Both the position numbers and the translations under genes were made by a program. Positions 36,144 to 43,201 of a stretch of 43,201 nt of DNA are shown piece after piece. The DNA lies in contig DATGZX010000144.1 of assembly GCA_035296965.1 (NCBI GenBank), positions 1-43,201 of the forward strand, written 5' to 3'. The stretch comes from DATGZX01 sp035296965 (lineage in GTDB: Bacteria; Planctomycetota; Planctomycetia; Gemmatales; Gemmataceae). The notes below the pieces were generated by a model. It was not told the DNA's origin and ran no database searches. It was given only the letters and a program-made list of their open reading frames with translations. Position 1 is the stretch's first letter; each line of letters opens with the position of its first letter.

Positions 36144-36565
36144 CGGAGGAACCCACTCGTGCGTGAGGAAACGGGGAGCCGAAATCTTCCCGGCTCTCTC
36201 GTCCCAGAGCCCCTGATTAGCCGCAAGTGCTCTTCAGCACACATTTCACCGGTACGGTACCGGACTTGGTCCAACCGGCATATTCGGCAAAGTTTGTCTT
36301 AAGTTTTTTCCTGGAATATCCGATACAAACCTTAAGATTCATCGCACCGGTCTGTGCGGTGGTCGCAAGAAGGCTTCAAATCATATTGGCTGGGCCGTGA
36401 AGCGGCCGTTTTGTGGCGAGTGGCGCAAATCGGGGAGGATTCGGCCTCTCGATCGCTGTCTTGCCATGGAAGGGCGCGCCGCCGGTGCAGGCAGCACTGG
36501 CAGTCCTCAGGTGTTTCCGTGCGGGGAGGACCTGAGCCGCGGTTCCACGGGCGGGGAGGCTTGCC
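36144..36565. other. Intergenic region with a perfect 15-bp palindrome
   Basis: No gene is supported. CCGGTACGGTACCGG at 36249-36263 is a perfect odd-length palindrome. A GAGCCG/CGGCTC hairpin at 36176-36196 follows the HU gene without a T-run. Confidence 0.4.
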
Positions 36566-36784
36566 ATGCGGCGCTTGCTCTTGCTGGCGGCAATGGGCAC
36601 TCTGGTATTGGGTAGCACGGGCTGCTTGATTAATGCGTATTCAAGCGACCCCAATCGCCGAATGAACGAACTCTTGAACAACTCTGAGGACCTTCGCCAA
36701 GTCGAATACGAGTGGGAACGCTTCTGGTTCATGGATGAGCCTTCTCACTTGACGCCGGAACGGGTGCATGGCGGCATCCAGTAG
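36566..36784 (+). CDS. Small predicted lipoprotein
   Basis: A 72-residue protein with a lipoprotein signal peptide (LLLLAAMGTLVLGSTGC; acylated Cys20, although Ser at -3 is not ideal). The mature part, INAYSSDPNRRMNELLNNSEDLRQVEYEWERFWFMDEPSHLTPERVHGG, is helical and charged. It resembles short planctomycete lipoproteins with the same SDPNRRM and LTPERVHGG features that I recall, but I cannot name a family. GGGGAGG upstream of the ATG supports translation. Confidence 0.75.
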   Translation: MRRLLLLAAMGTLVLGSTGCLINAYSSDPNRRMNELLNNSEDLRQVEYEWERFWFMDEPSHLTPERVHGGIQ

Positions 36785-37156
36785 TCCATAGATGGCGAAA
36801 CCTCTTCCCCGTCCAAAACCCCTGCCGTGGACGAAGGAACAATAACGGGGTTTATGGCTAACGGATCTGTGCGCGCGCTCCCTCCCCGCTTCGCCGCAAG
36901 TATAAGCCGTGGCCCATTCCGCGATTCACAAGTCTTCGCTGTGGTGCGTCCTCTTCCCTCCCGCAGCGCCATCCTCCAGGCTGTCTTCAGATGATCGCGC
37001 GGTCGGCGGAGAGCAGTGCTTCCCGACCAAATTGCCCTTTCGCCGTTGCCGAGCGCTGCGATCCTGCCACGTTAAAGCTTGCTATTCACATTCAACTTTG
37101 CACCTTTTGTGGTTCGCCGGGCAAATGCGGTAAAATACCAGGCGCATTCTGGAACC
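36785..37156. other. Intergenic region without a recognised gene
   Basis: About 370 bp between the lipoprotein and cardiolipin synthase genes. No convincing promoter or RNA structure seen. Confidence 0.35.
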
Positions 37157-38737
37157 ATGGCGGGGATGTCGCGCTCAGCTCTCCCTGACATGGCGGCGAC
37201 TTGGCGCACTGCAGGAGAATGGTTGATGCCCGTCGGGGAACGGATCGGACCCTACGTCGGGTTACTCACCGCAGCAGGCACGGCGCTTGGCCCCGTCCTG
37301 ACTGCAGTCACGATCATGTGGGTTCTGATCACGAAGAAGAACTCGACATCGGCCGTCGCCTGGTGCCTTCTGATCATCTTCCTACCACTGCTGGGACCGT
37401 TGTTCTTTTTGCTGTTCGGCTATCAGCATGTCAACCGCCCGCTGAAGCGCAAGCGGCAGCATATGAGGCGCTTCCAGCGCAGACAAGCCGTCTCGCGCGT
37501 TGCATCCGCACCGGGTGCCACAAAGCCTTTCGAGTTCGCTCAGGAGGCAGCTGACACGGTCCCGGAACCCGCAGCCTTAAGTACCCTGCGCCTGCACGAC
37601 TTGGGCAAACTCGCGCAGCGATTCGGCGCGTTTCCCCTGACCTCAGGGAATCGCATCGCTCTTTACCACGAAGGACAACCTGCTTTCGCTGCGATTCTGG
37701 AAGCAATCCGGTCTGCCCGCAGCCACATCCATGTCGAGACCTTCATCCTGCAACCTGATGAAACGGGTCGGCTCTTGCTCACGGCGCTGGCCGAGAAGGC
37801 ACGTCAAGGAGTGGAGGTCCGCTTGCTCTACGACGCCATGGGCTCGCGGCACCTTTCCCGCCGCCTATTGCGACCTCTTCTGGAGGCAGGAGGGAAGTGC
37901 AGCGTCTTTCTGCCGCTCAATCCGTTCCGCCGCAGAATCCAGATCAACATGCGCAATCACCGCAAAATCGTGGTAGTGGATGGCCGCACGGCATTTACGG
38001 GAGGTCTCAACGTCGGCGATGAGTACCTGAGCAAGAATGAATCCTTTGGCTTCTGGCGCGACACGCACTTGCGGCTAGAAGGACCGGCTGCCGCAGGCTT
38101 GCAGCGCGTCTTCATTGAGGACTGGGACTTTGCTTCCGGAGAGAACCTCCAGGATCTCAGTTACTTTCCGCCGCCGGATGCCGACGGCTCGTCGCTGGTT
38201 CAAGTCATCGATTCCGGTCCCGACCGCGAATTGAAGGGCATCCGCGAGATCTATTTTGCCGCCATCTTGCGGGCGCGCAAGAGTCTTTGGATCGCCTCGC
38301 CCTATTTCGTGCCCGATGCCGGTCTGCTGGATGCCCTGTGCCTGGCCGGCTATCTAGGCGTGGATGTGCGTTTGCTGGGCCTTTACCAGCCCGACAAATG
38401 GATCCCCTATTTCGCCGCCAGGTACTACTGGAGCGACGTGCTCAGCGCTGGCGTGAAAGTATACCAGTACACCAAGGGCATGATGCACTCGAAGGTAGTG
38501 CTGGTGGACGGCGAATGGGCATCGGTGGGGACTGCGAATCTGGATAACCGCAGCCTGTATCTCAATTTTGAAGTGAATTGCCTGATTTATTCTGCCGATG
38601 TGGTGGCCGAGTTGGAAAAAAGCTTTCTCCACGATTTGACGACGGCTATCCGCCTCGAACGTCATGCCTATGCCGGCCGACCCTTTGCGGGAAGGCTGAT
38701 GGATAACGCTTGCCGCCTTCTATCACCTATCCTGTAA
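37157..38737 (+). CDS. cls: Cardiolipin synthase (phospholipase D family)
   Basis: A 526-residue membrane enzyme that condenses phosphatidylglycerol into cardiolipin. Two membrane helices near the N-terminus (about 30-50 and 60-85; TAVTIMWVLI, VAWCLLIIFLPLLGPLFFLLFG) are followed by two HKD catalytic motifs: NHRKIVVVDGRTAFTGGLN, and HSKVVLVDGEWASVGTANLDNRS. I use the ATG at 37157; an in-frame non-ATG start at 37079 seems too early, and a later ATG near 37190 is possible. Confidence 0.92.
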   Translation: MAGMSRSALPDMAATWRTAGEWLMPVGERIGPYVGLLTAAGTALGPVLTAVTIMWVLITKKNSTSAVAWCLLIIFLPLLGPLFFLLFGYQHVNRPLKRKRQHMRRFQRRQAVSRVASAPGATKPFEFAQEAADTVPEPAALSTLRLHDLGKLAQRFGAFPLTSGNRIALYHEGQPAFAAILEAIRSARSHIHVETFILQPDETGRLLLTALAEKARQGVEVRLLYDAMGSRHLSRRLLRPLLEAGGKCSVFLPLNPFRRRIQINMRNHRKIVVVDGRTAFTGGLNVGDEYLSKNESFGFWRDTHLRLEGPAAAGLQRVFIEDWDFASGENLQDLSYFPPPDADGSSLVQVIDSGPDRELKGIREIYFAAILRARKSLWIASPYFVPDAGLLDALCLAGYLGVDVRLLGLYQPDKWIPYFAARYYWSDVLSAGVKVYQYTKGMMHSKVVLVDGEWASVGTANLDNRSLYLNFEVNCLIYSADVVAELEKSFLHDLTTAIRLERHAYAGRPFAGRLMDNACRLLSPIL

Positions 38738-38898
38738 TCGACCCGCGACGAACCGGGAAGGCCGGCCACGGCTTAACTGAGTCAGCAGAGCCTGAGGTCC
38801 TGGCATTCTTCCCGCGCTGGGCTCGTAATTTCGACCTCGGGCGGTTTCCCCAGCCGAAGCCGGAACTACGTACTCATTCATTCGGACGTGACGGAGCA

Positions 38899-39786
38899 CT
38901 ATGCCATGACTCGGTTTCTGCCCGAGCGTTTCGCTTCGTAGAGTTTGTCGTCGGCCAGGCGAATCAGATCGGAGGGCGTCATGGCTTCGTCGCCGATCGT
39001 GGTGGATACGCCGAGGCTGATCGTGATCTGGAAGGATTTGTTCTCGAACTCGAACATGTGGTTTTCAATGATGGAGCGAATGCGTTCGCTGACTTTGATC
39101 CCCTCGCTGAGCGTGCTTTCCGGCAGGACGACAACGAACTCTTCCCCGCCGTAACGCGCAAATAATTCCTCTTTGCGGATCACCGATTTGACCCGGGCGG
39201 AGATCTCGCGGAGGGCAAAATCGCCACCCAAATGCCCATGTTCCTCGTTAATGCAGCGGAAGAGGTCAATGTCGAAGAGGATCAAGGTCAAGGGCCGCTG
39301 GTACCGGGCCGACCGAGAGAGTTCGCGGTCGAGGAACTCCGTCAGGTAACGTTTGTTATAGGTCTCCGTGAGAGCGTCAATGATCGTCAGACGGTAGATT
39401 TCCTCGTGATACTCCGCCTCGACGTTGCCGCCCGCAAGGAAACGGTAAATGCAGTTTCCCGCCCGTAGGTAGTCGCCATCTTTCAACTTGCTCATCGATG
39501 CCTGCATGTCGTTGACGAAGGTGCCATTGGTGCTCTGCAGATCGACGGCGTAGTATCCGTCGGTCCCCGGCTGAATGCGGGCATGACGACGCGAAACGGA
39601 ATGGTCGTTAATGCGGATCTCACAATCGCAGCCTCGGCCAATGACCAGGGCAGTATTGCTAAGAGCGTAGCGCGTACCCATGCCGGGTCCCGTGGGATAA
39701 ATGTGCACAAGGCATGCGTCCCGGTTCGTTGTCGAAATCGGCCGTTCCGGCGCTGTGACCCAGGTTTCCGTCGCTTTTTCCATCAT
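38899..39786 (-). CDS. FHA-domain diguanylate cyclase (GGDEF)
   Basis: A 295-residue protein. The N-terminal FHA domain at about 38-118 (ALVIGRGCDCEIRINDHSVSRRHARI, then LQSTNGTFVND) binds phosphothreonine peptides. The C-terminal GGDEF domain at about 130-293 has FDIDLFRCINEEHGHLGGD and the active-site GGEEF at 213-217, so cyclic di-GMP synthesis is expected. The inhibitory I-site position reads RKEE rather than RxxD, so product inhibition may be lost. The reading frame continues 97 codons upstream without a conserved domain; the ATG at 39786 is the sensible start. It may couple Ser/Thr kinase signalling to cyclic di-GMP. Confidence 0.9.
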   Translation of the reverse strand: MMEKATETWVTAPERPISTTNRDACLVHIYPTGPGMGTRYALSNTALVIGRGCDCEIRINDHSVSRRHARIQPGTDGYYAVDLQSTNGTFVNDMQASMSKLKDGDYLRAGNCIYRFLAGGNVEAEYHEEIYRLTIIDALTETYNKRYLTEFLDRELSRSARYQRPLTLILFDIDLFRCINEEHGHLGGDFALREISARVKSVIRKEELFARYGGEEFVVVLPESTLSEGIKVSERIRSIIENHMFEFENKSFQITISLGVSTTIGDEAMTPSDLIRLADDKLYEAKRSGRNRVMA

Positions 39787-40073
39787 ATTTCCAGGCGAGG
39801 GTGGGGACTCAAACCGTTGCCAGAATATTTCCGCCGCACTTGCAAGGTGCGCGGAGAACTGGTCGTCAATGGTCTGTCTGGAGTCTAAGTCACGAAACCC
39901 CAGGATGGCAAATTGCAAGGGCAGAGCGTGCAAAGATTCCTTAAGGAGTCTCATGTACAAATGTTGCGATTCGAGTGCGGTTTGCTCGAAGGTGGTGGGG
40001 CGGGACTGCCCGACGGTATGTACATAAGCGGGGCCGAGTGGCGCGTTCGCGCCACCCATGAATTGTCGGGCCT

Positions 40074-41765
40074 TCAAGGATGCCGGGCGTTGGCCTCGAT
40101 GCCGGTGATCTGACCCTCCGGCTCATGGAGGTCTACCAGAATGGCAGCCGGAGTTTCATCGATGCCAACATTGCCTGCGGTGTCCCGGACCTTGGCACGA
40201 AGATAGACGCGATAGGGCAGACTCTGGGGAAGTTGCCAGGTATACCGGCCACTATTCGTCAATTCGTTGGCGATCGTTTGCCACGGGCCGTCCGGCCCCT
40301 CAGCCCACTCCAGAGTTACCGGGTTGGCGGCAAGGTTTCGGTCGCTAGCGCTCCAGCCAATGATCAGAACATCGCGCCGATGTGGATCGGCCTGCGGGTA
40401 CAAGAGCTTGGTGAGGGGCGCGGTAGTATCCACCTCGACACGCATCTGCGGCGGTTCCCCCGACCTGGGAGGTCGGCGCCCGAGACCAGCGCGGCTGCCG
40501 ACAACAAGGCGGAGCCCATAAACACCCTCGCCCGGAAGATTCACAGTCATAGTCATGGGCGGCGTGAGGTGTGGATCCTCGGCAAAGCGCTGCCAAGTTT
40601 GACCGTCATCCTGGGTCAGGTAAAGCTCGACACTGCCCACTCCGGATGGTCCCACCTTATCCACCCTATAGTGCAGGGTGACTTGAGTGCTGTTGGTGAT
40701 CTGCAGAGGAGGCAGCGGACCGCCCCCACCCCAAGGTTGCGTGGACATCGATGTCGGGGCCGGCACGTAAGAGATGGGTGTCGTGTAGCGATTGTTGAAA
40801 TCTGCTACCGGGTTGTAAGCTTGCTGATAGGTTGAATTTGAAGCCGGAACCCAGGCTTGCTCCGCGGGTGCGCGCACTTCGTTGAAGTTAGAAGCCATCT
40901 GAGCAGGCGGCATGCGCTCCGTGTTCGTAGCGCCCGATGGCAGCAGCGGCGCTTGCGGCATCGGAGGCGGGCTGTAGGCAACCGAAGTACTGGGAAGGGT
41001 CGGAGCTGGAGGCACCGGAGCCGGGGACGGAGAAGGCGGGGGGGCTTGCAGAATAGGCGACGGATTGACGCCCAAATTGCCTGACTGATTGCTTGGTGCG
41101 TTGACGGCCACTACTCGTTCCGGAGGAGGGCTGGGAGCAGCGGGATTCGCCGGGATTTCCTTTTGATCACTGCCAATATTGCCCGCTTGATCCATGACTT
41201 GCATGCGGACTACAACCGGACCGGAGCTGGCAAAGCGGAACTGAGCTTGCCCGCTCATCGTTGCGGCAGCAGGCGCCCTGTACCACATCCAGGTAGGTGC
41301 ATCCGGCGTTCGATATTCCAGCTTGAGCGTGCTCAGATCAGGATGATCCTCCTGGATTTCCCACTTCACCTGGAGTTCTTCGCCGTGCCTCTCGGCGGAG
41401 ACAATGCGCAGGTTTGGCTTGAGGGTGTCGACGAGGATCTTTTGACGCGGAACAGTATTGTAGAGATCCGCTGGTTTGCGTTGTCCCTTCTCATCGACGA
41501 CGACGAGGTTGAACCAGTAGAGACCATCCGTGGGAGCGTAGAAAACGAAAGCGTCCTTGTCGGGAGCTGACACCGCCGCCTGCTGCCAGGTCTTTCCTTT
41601 GTCCGTGGAAGAGAAAAGAATCAGTTCCTTGATCTTGGCGCGCTCTGCTACAGCGGTCTGGATCGGGATTTTGAAATTGCGGCTGTTCATCGGCACCACG
41701 TCGTCCGCTGGGGCTTGCCCGGGAGTGAGCAGCAGCAAGGCCAACGCCAGAGTTCCCGTGGCCAT
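40074..41765 (-). CDS. Exported protein with proline-rich linker and repeated beta-sandwich segments
   Basis: A 563-residue protein with a signal peptide (MATGTLALALLLLTPGQAPA). Its two halves each look like immunoglobulin- or fibronectin-like extracellular beta-domains: LILFSSTDKGKTWQQAAVSAPDKDAFVF and LYLTQDDGQTWQRFAEDPHLTPP are similar, as are VVRMQVMDQAGNIGSD and VYLRAKVRDTAGNVGIDE. They are joined by a proline/serine-rich linker near 215-350. It lacks a recognised enzymatic domain. GGAGG precedes the ATG at 41765. Function unknown. Confidence 0.7.
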   Translation of the reverse strand: MATGTLALALLLLTPGQAPADDVVPMNSRNFKIPIQTAVAERAKIKELILFSSTDKGKTWQQAAVSAPDKDAFVFYAPTDGLYWFNLVVVDEKGQRKPADLYNTVPRQKILVDTLKPNLRIVSAERHGEELQVKWEIQEDHPDLSTLKLEYRTPDAPTWMWYRAPAAATMSGQAQFRFASSGPVVVRMQVMDQAGNIGSDQKEIPANPAAPSPPPERVVAVNAPSNQSGNLGVNPSPILQAPPPSPSPAPVPPAPTLPSTSVAYSPPPMPQAPLLPSGATNTERMPPAQMASNFNEVRAPAEQAWVPASNSTYQQAYNPVADFNNRYTTPISYVPAPTSMSTQPWGGGGPLPPLQITNSTQVTLHYRVDKVGPSGVGSVELYLTQDDGQTWQRFAEDPHLTPPMTMTVNLPGEGVYGLRLVVGSRAGLGRRPPRSGEPPQMRVEVDTTAPLTKLLYPQADPHRRDVLIIGWSASDRNLAANPVTLEWAEGPDGPWQTIANELTNSGRYTWQLPQSLPYRVYLRAKVRDTAGNVGIDETPAAILVDLHEPEGQITGIEANARHP

Positions 41766-42118
41766 GATCAACTTCCTCCATCTTGACAGTCGGCACCACA
41801 AAACTAGCGCCAATGAAGGGACTACCGGCGCGGACCGTATAAGATTTATCGACGGTATGGAGGAATGACTTAAAAAAATCGAGAGTCGCGGCGAAAAGGC
41901 TAAAGCTATTGGTCGTTGAACGATCGGGCATCGTGGGTCAAAAGAGCAAATGCAAATTGTGCCGCCGGTGGGATAGACTATTCGAACTCTGCTAGATTCC
42001 GTAGTGGCTAACAATTCGGCAAGAGACCGGGTTTAATGAAGATAGATAAGACGTGCGTCGTTCATTCACACCACCAGAATGACGCCCCCTGCATTATCCC
42101 AAGTTCACGAGAATCTCC
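41766..42118. other. Divergent intergenic region upstream of larB
   Basis: About 350 bp between two divergent genes. No sigma-54 site or clear sigma-70 promoter is convincing, and no gene is supported. Confidence 0.35.
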
Positions 42119-42895
42119 ATGGAAATAGACAGGCGGCGAAATCTTCTGAAGCAAGTCCAAGCGGGAGAGCTGAGCGTCGATGACGCCCTTCGGGCAATGG
42201 GCGAAGCTGACGTGGCGGATTTGGGTTATGCGCACGTTGATTTGCACCGCCGCGAACGCTGCGGTTTCCCCGAAGTGATCTTCTGCGAAGGAAAGACCTG
42301 CGAGTGGGTGGAAGGCGTGGTCCGCAAGCTCTGCGAGGCAGGCCAAGATTGTCTGGCGACCAGAGTGAGCGCAGAGCAAGCGGAGCATTTGGCCCGCCAG
42401 TTCCCAGGCGGTCAGCAAGATCGCCTGGGGCGCACGTTTTGGTTGCCGACAGCGCCGGCCAAATCGATTACCGGCCAGGTCATCGTTCTTACGGCAGGCA
42501 CCGCTGATCTTCCGGTTGCCCAGGAGGCCGTCGTCACGGCGCGAGCGCTTGGCTGCGCCGTCACCTTGTTGGCCGACGTGGGCGTTGCCGGCATCCATCG
42601 TTTGTTACGCCATCAGGCGAAGCTTAGCGAGGCCGACGTCATCGTTGTTGTGGCCGGCATGGATGGCGCCTTGCCGAGCGTGGTCGGCGGGCTTGTGGAC
42701 TGTCCCGTTATAGCTGTGCCGACAAGCATTGGCTACGGAGCCGCGTTTCATGGTTTGGCGCCATTGCTGACGATGCTCAATAGCTGTTCCGCGGGTGTCG
42801 TCGTGGTCAACATCGACAGCGGCTTCAAAGGCGGCTATGTGGCGGCGACGATCGCCCGCCGGTGTTGCAAACGCACTGTAAGCCAAAGCGAGTAG
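42119..42895 (+). CDS. larB: Nickel pincer cofactor biosynthesis carboxylase/hydrolase
   Basis: A 258-residue LarB protein. LarB carboxylates the nicotinic acid adenine dinucleotide ring and releases AMP in making the nickel-pincer nucleotide of lactate racemase-type enzymes. The N-terminal part has ADLGYAHVDLHRRERCGFPEVIFCEGKT. The C-terminal half is a PurE-like (AIR carboxylase) domain with LTAGTADLPVAQEAV, VVAGMDGALPSVVGGLVDCPVIAVPTSIGYG and VVNIDSGFKGGYVAA. larC, larE and larA are not seen in the window. A second nickel-related gene in this window is notable, but 26 kb from the ATPase. Confidence 0.94.
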   Translation: MEIDRRRNLLKQVQAGELSVDDALRAMGEADVADLGYAHVDLHRRERCGFPEVIFCEGKTCEWVEGVVRKLCEAGQDCLATRVSAEQAEHLARQFPGGQQDRLGRTFWLPTAPAKSITGQVIVLTAGTADLPVAQEAVVTARALGCAVTLLADVGVAGIHRLLRHQAKLSEADVIVVVAGMDGALPSVVGGLVDCPVIAVPTSIGYGAAFHGLAPLLTMLNSCSAGVVVVNIDSGFKGGYVAATIARRCCKRTVSQSE

Positions 42896-42920
42896 AGTAA
42901 CTCCGGCAACTGTTCCAGCC

Positions 42921-42954
42921 TTCGCAGATTTTAAAGGGTTGGCGGAGTGAATTG
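42921..42954 (+). repeat. Repeat copy A of a 34-bp head sequence
   Basis: Contains GGCGGAGTGAATTG. Matches copy B (43074-43107) at most positions and is followed by a long hairpin. Confidence 0.7.
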
Positions 42955-42963
42955 CTGAGGAAG

Positions 42964-43045
42964 GGAAAACAAAAGCGGCGAAAAAGCGCCGCATTCCAAA
43001 AGCGACTTCTTTGGACTGCGGCGCTTTTCCGCCGCTTTTGTTTCC
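42964..43045. terminator. Long imperfect hairpin downstream of larB
   Basis: Left arm 42964-43002 and right arm 43009-43045 are nearly complementary over about 37 bases with a 6-base loop. It could terminate larB transcription, but lacks a clean T-run, and its placement after a repeated head sequence suggests a mobile stem-loop repeat. Confidence 0.6.
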
Positions 43046-43073
43046 TCTATTTTGCAAGGCCCTTAGTTCGTGT

Positions 43074-43107
43074 TTCGCAGATTTTTAAGTGTCGGCGGAG
43101 TAAATTG
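43074..43107 (+). repeat. Repeat copy B of the 34-bp head sequence
   Basis: Contains GGCGGAGTAAATTG. The bases after it open a second palindromic unit (43108-43201): GTCGGCTTC near the start is complementary to GAAGCCGAC near the end, and the window ends in AACTTACTCC, a near inverted copy of the head. Confidence 0.65.
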
Positions 43108-43201
43108 GTGTCGGCTTCTTTGCCGGTTTTGGGCAGACTTAGGTCGCTCAAAACACAAAATCGCCCGGGCAAGGAAGCCGACTCATGGAACTTACTCCCT
43201 C

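Noticed and set aside
39787..40077. Upstream extension of the FHA-GGDEF gene (97 codons)
   Set aside because: No domain is visible, and the frame overlaps the end of the neighbouring exported-protein gene. An internal double ATG is the more natural start.

Overview
The window looks like planctomycete chromosome, probably from the Gemmata/Isosphaera side of the phylum. This is an inference from family content: a membrane protein with an N-terminal zinc ribbon and a C-terminal H-X9-DG-type (DUF1559-like) segment, a short lipoprotein of planctomycete type, a large proline-rich exported protein, a Gfo/Idh/MocA oxidoreductase and high-GC codon use. I found no rRNA, tRNA or CRISPR array.

Layout. 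1-1704: an intact IS1182-type insertion sequence lying about 70 bp upstream of an RND efflux pump gene (1774-5244). 5261-10580 (minus): a compact operon for a group 3b-type NAD(P)-linked [NiFe]-hydrogenase, in transcription order beta Fe-S subunit, cyclic-nucleotide-binding-fold protein, flavin/2Fe-2S gamma subunit, small subunit, large subunit, maturation protease. 11096-17811 (plus): a CBS-domain protein, a small c-type cytochrome, an NtrC-type sigma-54 activator, a short membrane-protein fragment, a P1B metal ATPase with a TPCP motif, and an APH-like/AAA kinase fusion. 18036-22038 (minus): a signalling operon of globin-coupled histidine kinase, double receiver, REC-PAS-kinase hybrid and ANTAR response regulator. 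22869-23305: csrA and a BON-like gene. 23869-26532: an oxidoreductase and a FGGY sugar kinase, convergent. 26762-30742: the zinc-ribbon/H-X9-DG membrane protein and a methyltransferase. 31082-35465 (minus): rmlB-gmd-rmd-ugd nucleotide-sugar genes. 35745-38737: an HU-like protein, a small lipoprotein and cardiolipin synthase. 38899-41765 (minus): an FHA-GGDEF diguanylate cyclase and an exported proline-rich protein. 42119-42895: larB, followed by hairpin repeats to the end.

The most interesting part is 5.2-23.3 kb. Five good sigma-54 (-24/-12, GG-N10-GC) promoters lie in its intergenic spaces: before the hydrogenase operon, the CBS gene, the cytochrome gene, the oxygen-sensor kinase operon and csrA. 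The sigma-54 activator, with an intact GAFTGA loop, is encoded in the middle. The kinase at the head of the signalling operon carries a protoglobin-like domain with a candidate haem-ligating histidine. I read this as a self-contained low-oxygen response island: haem sensor, receivers, sigma-54 activator, then hydrogenase, cytochrome, CBS protein, metal pump and CsrA. Its gene set resembles the mycobacterial DosR dormancy regulon (CBS protein Hrp1, the Rv2004c-type kinase, a group 3b hydrogenase, a P-type ATPase, a haem sensor kinase), but it appears to be wired through sigma-54. The wiring is inferred from sequence alone.
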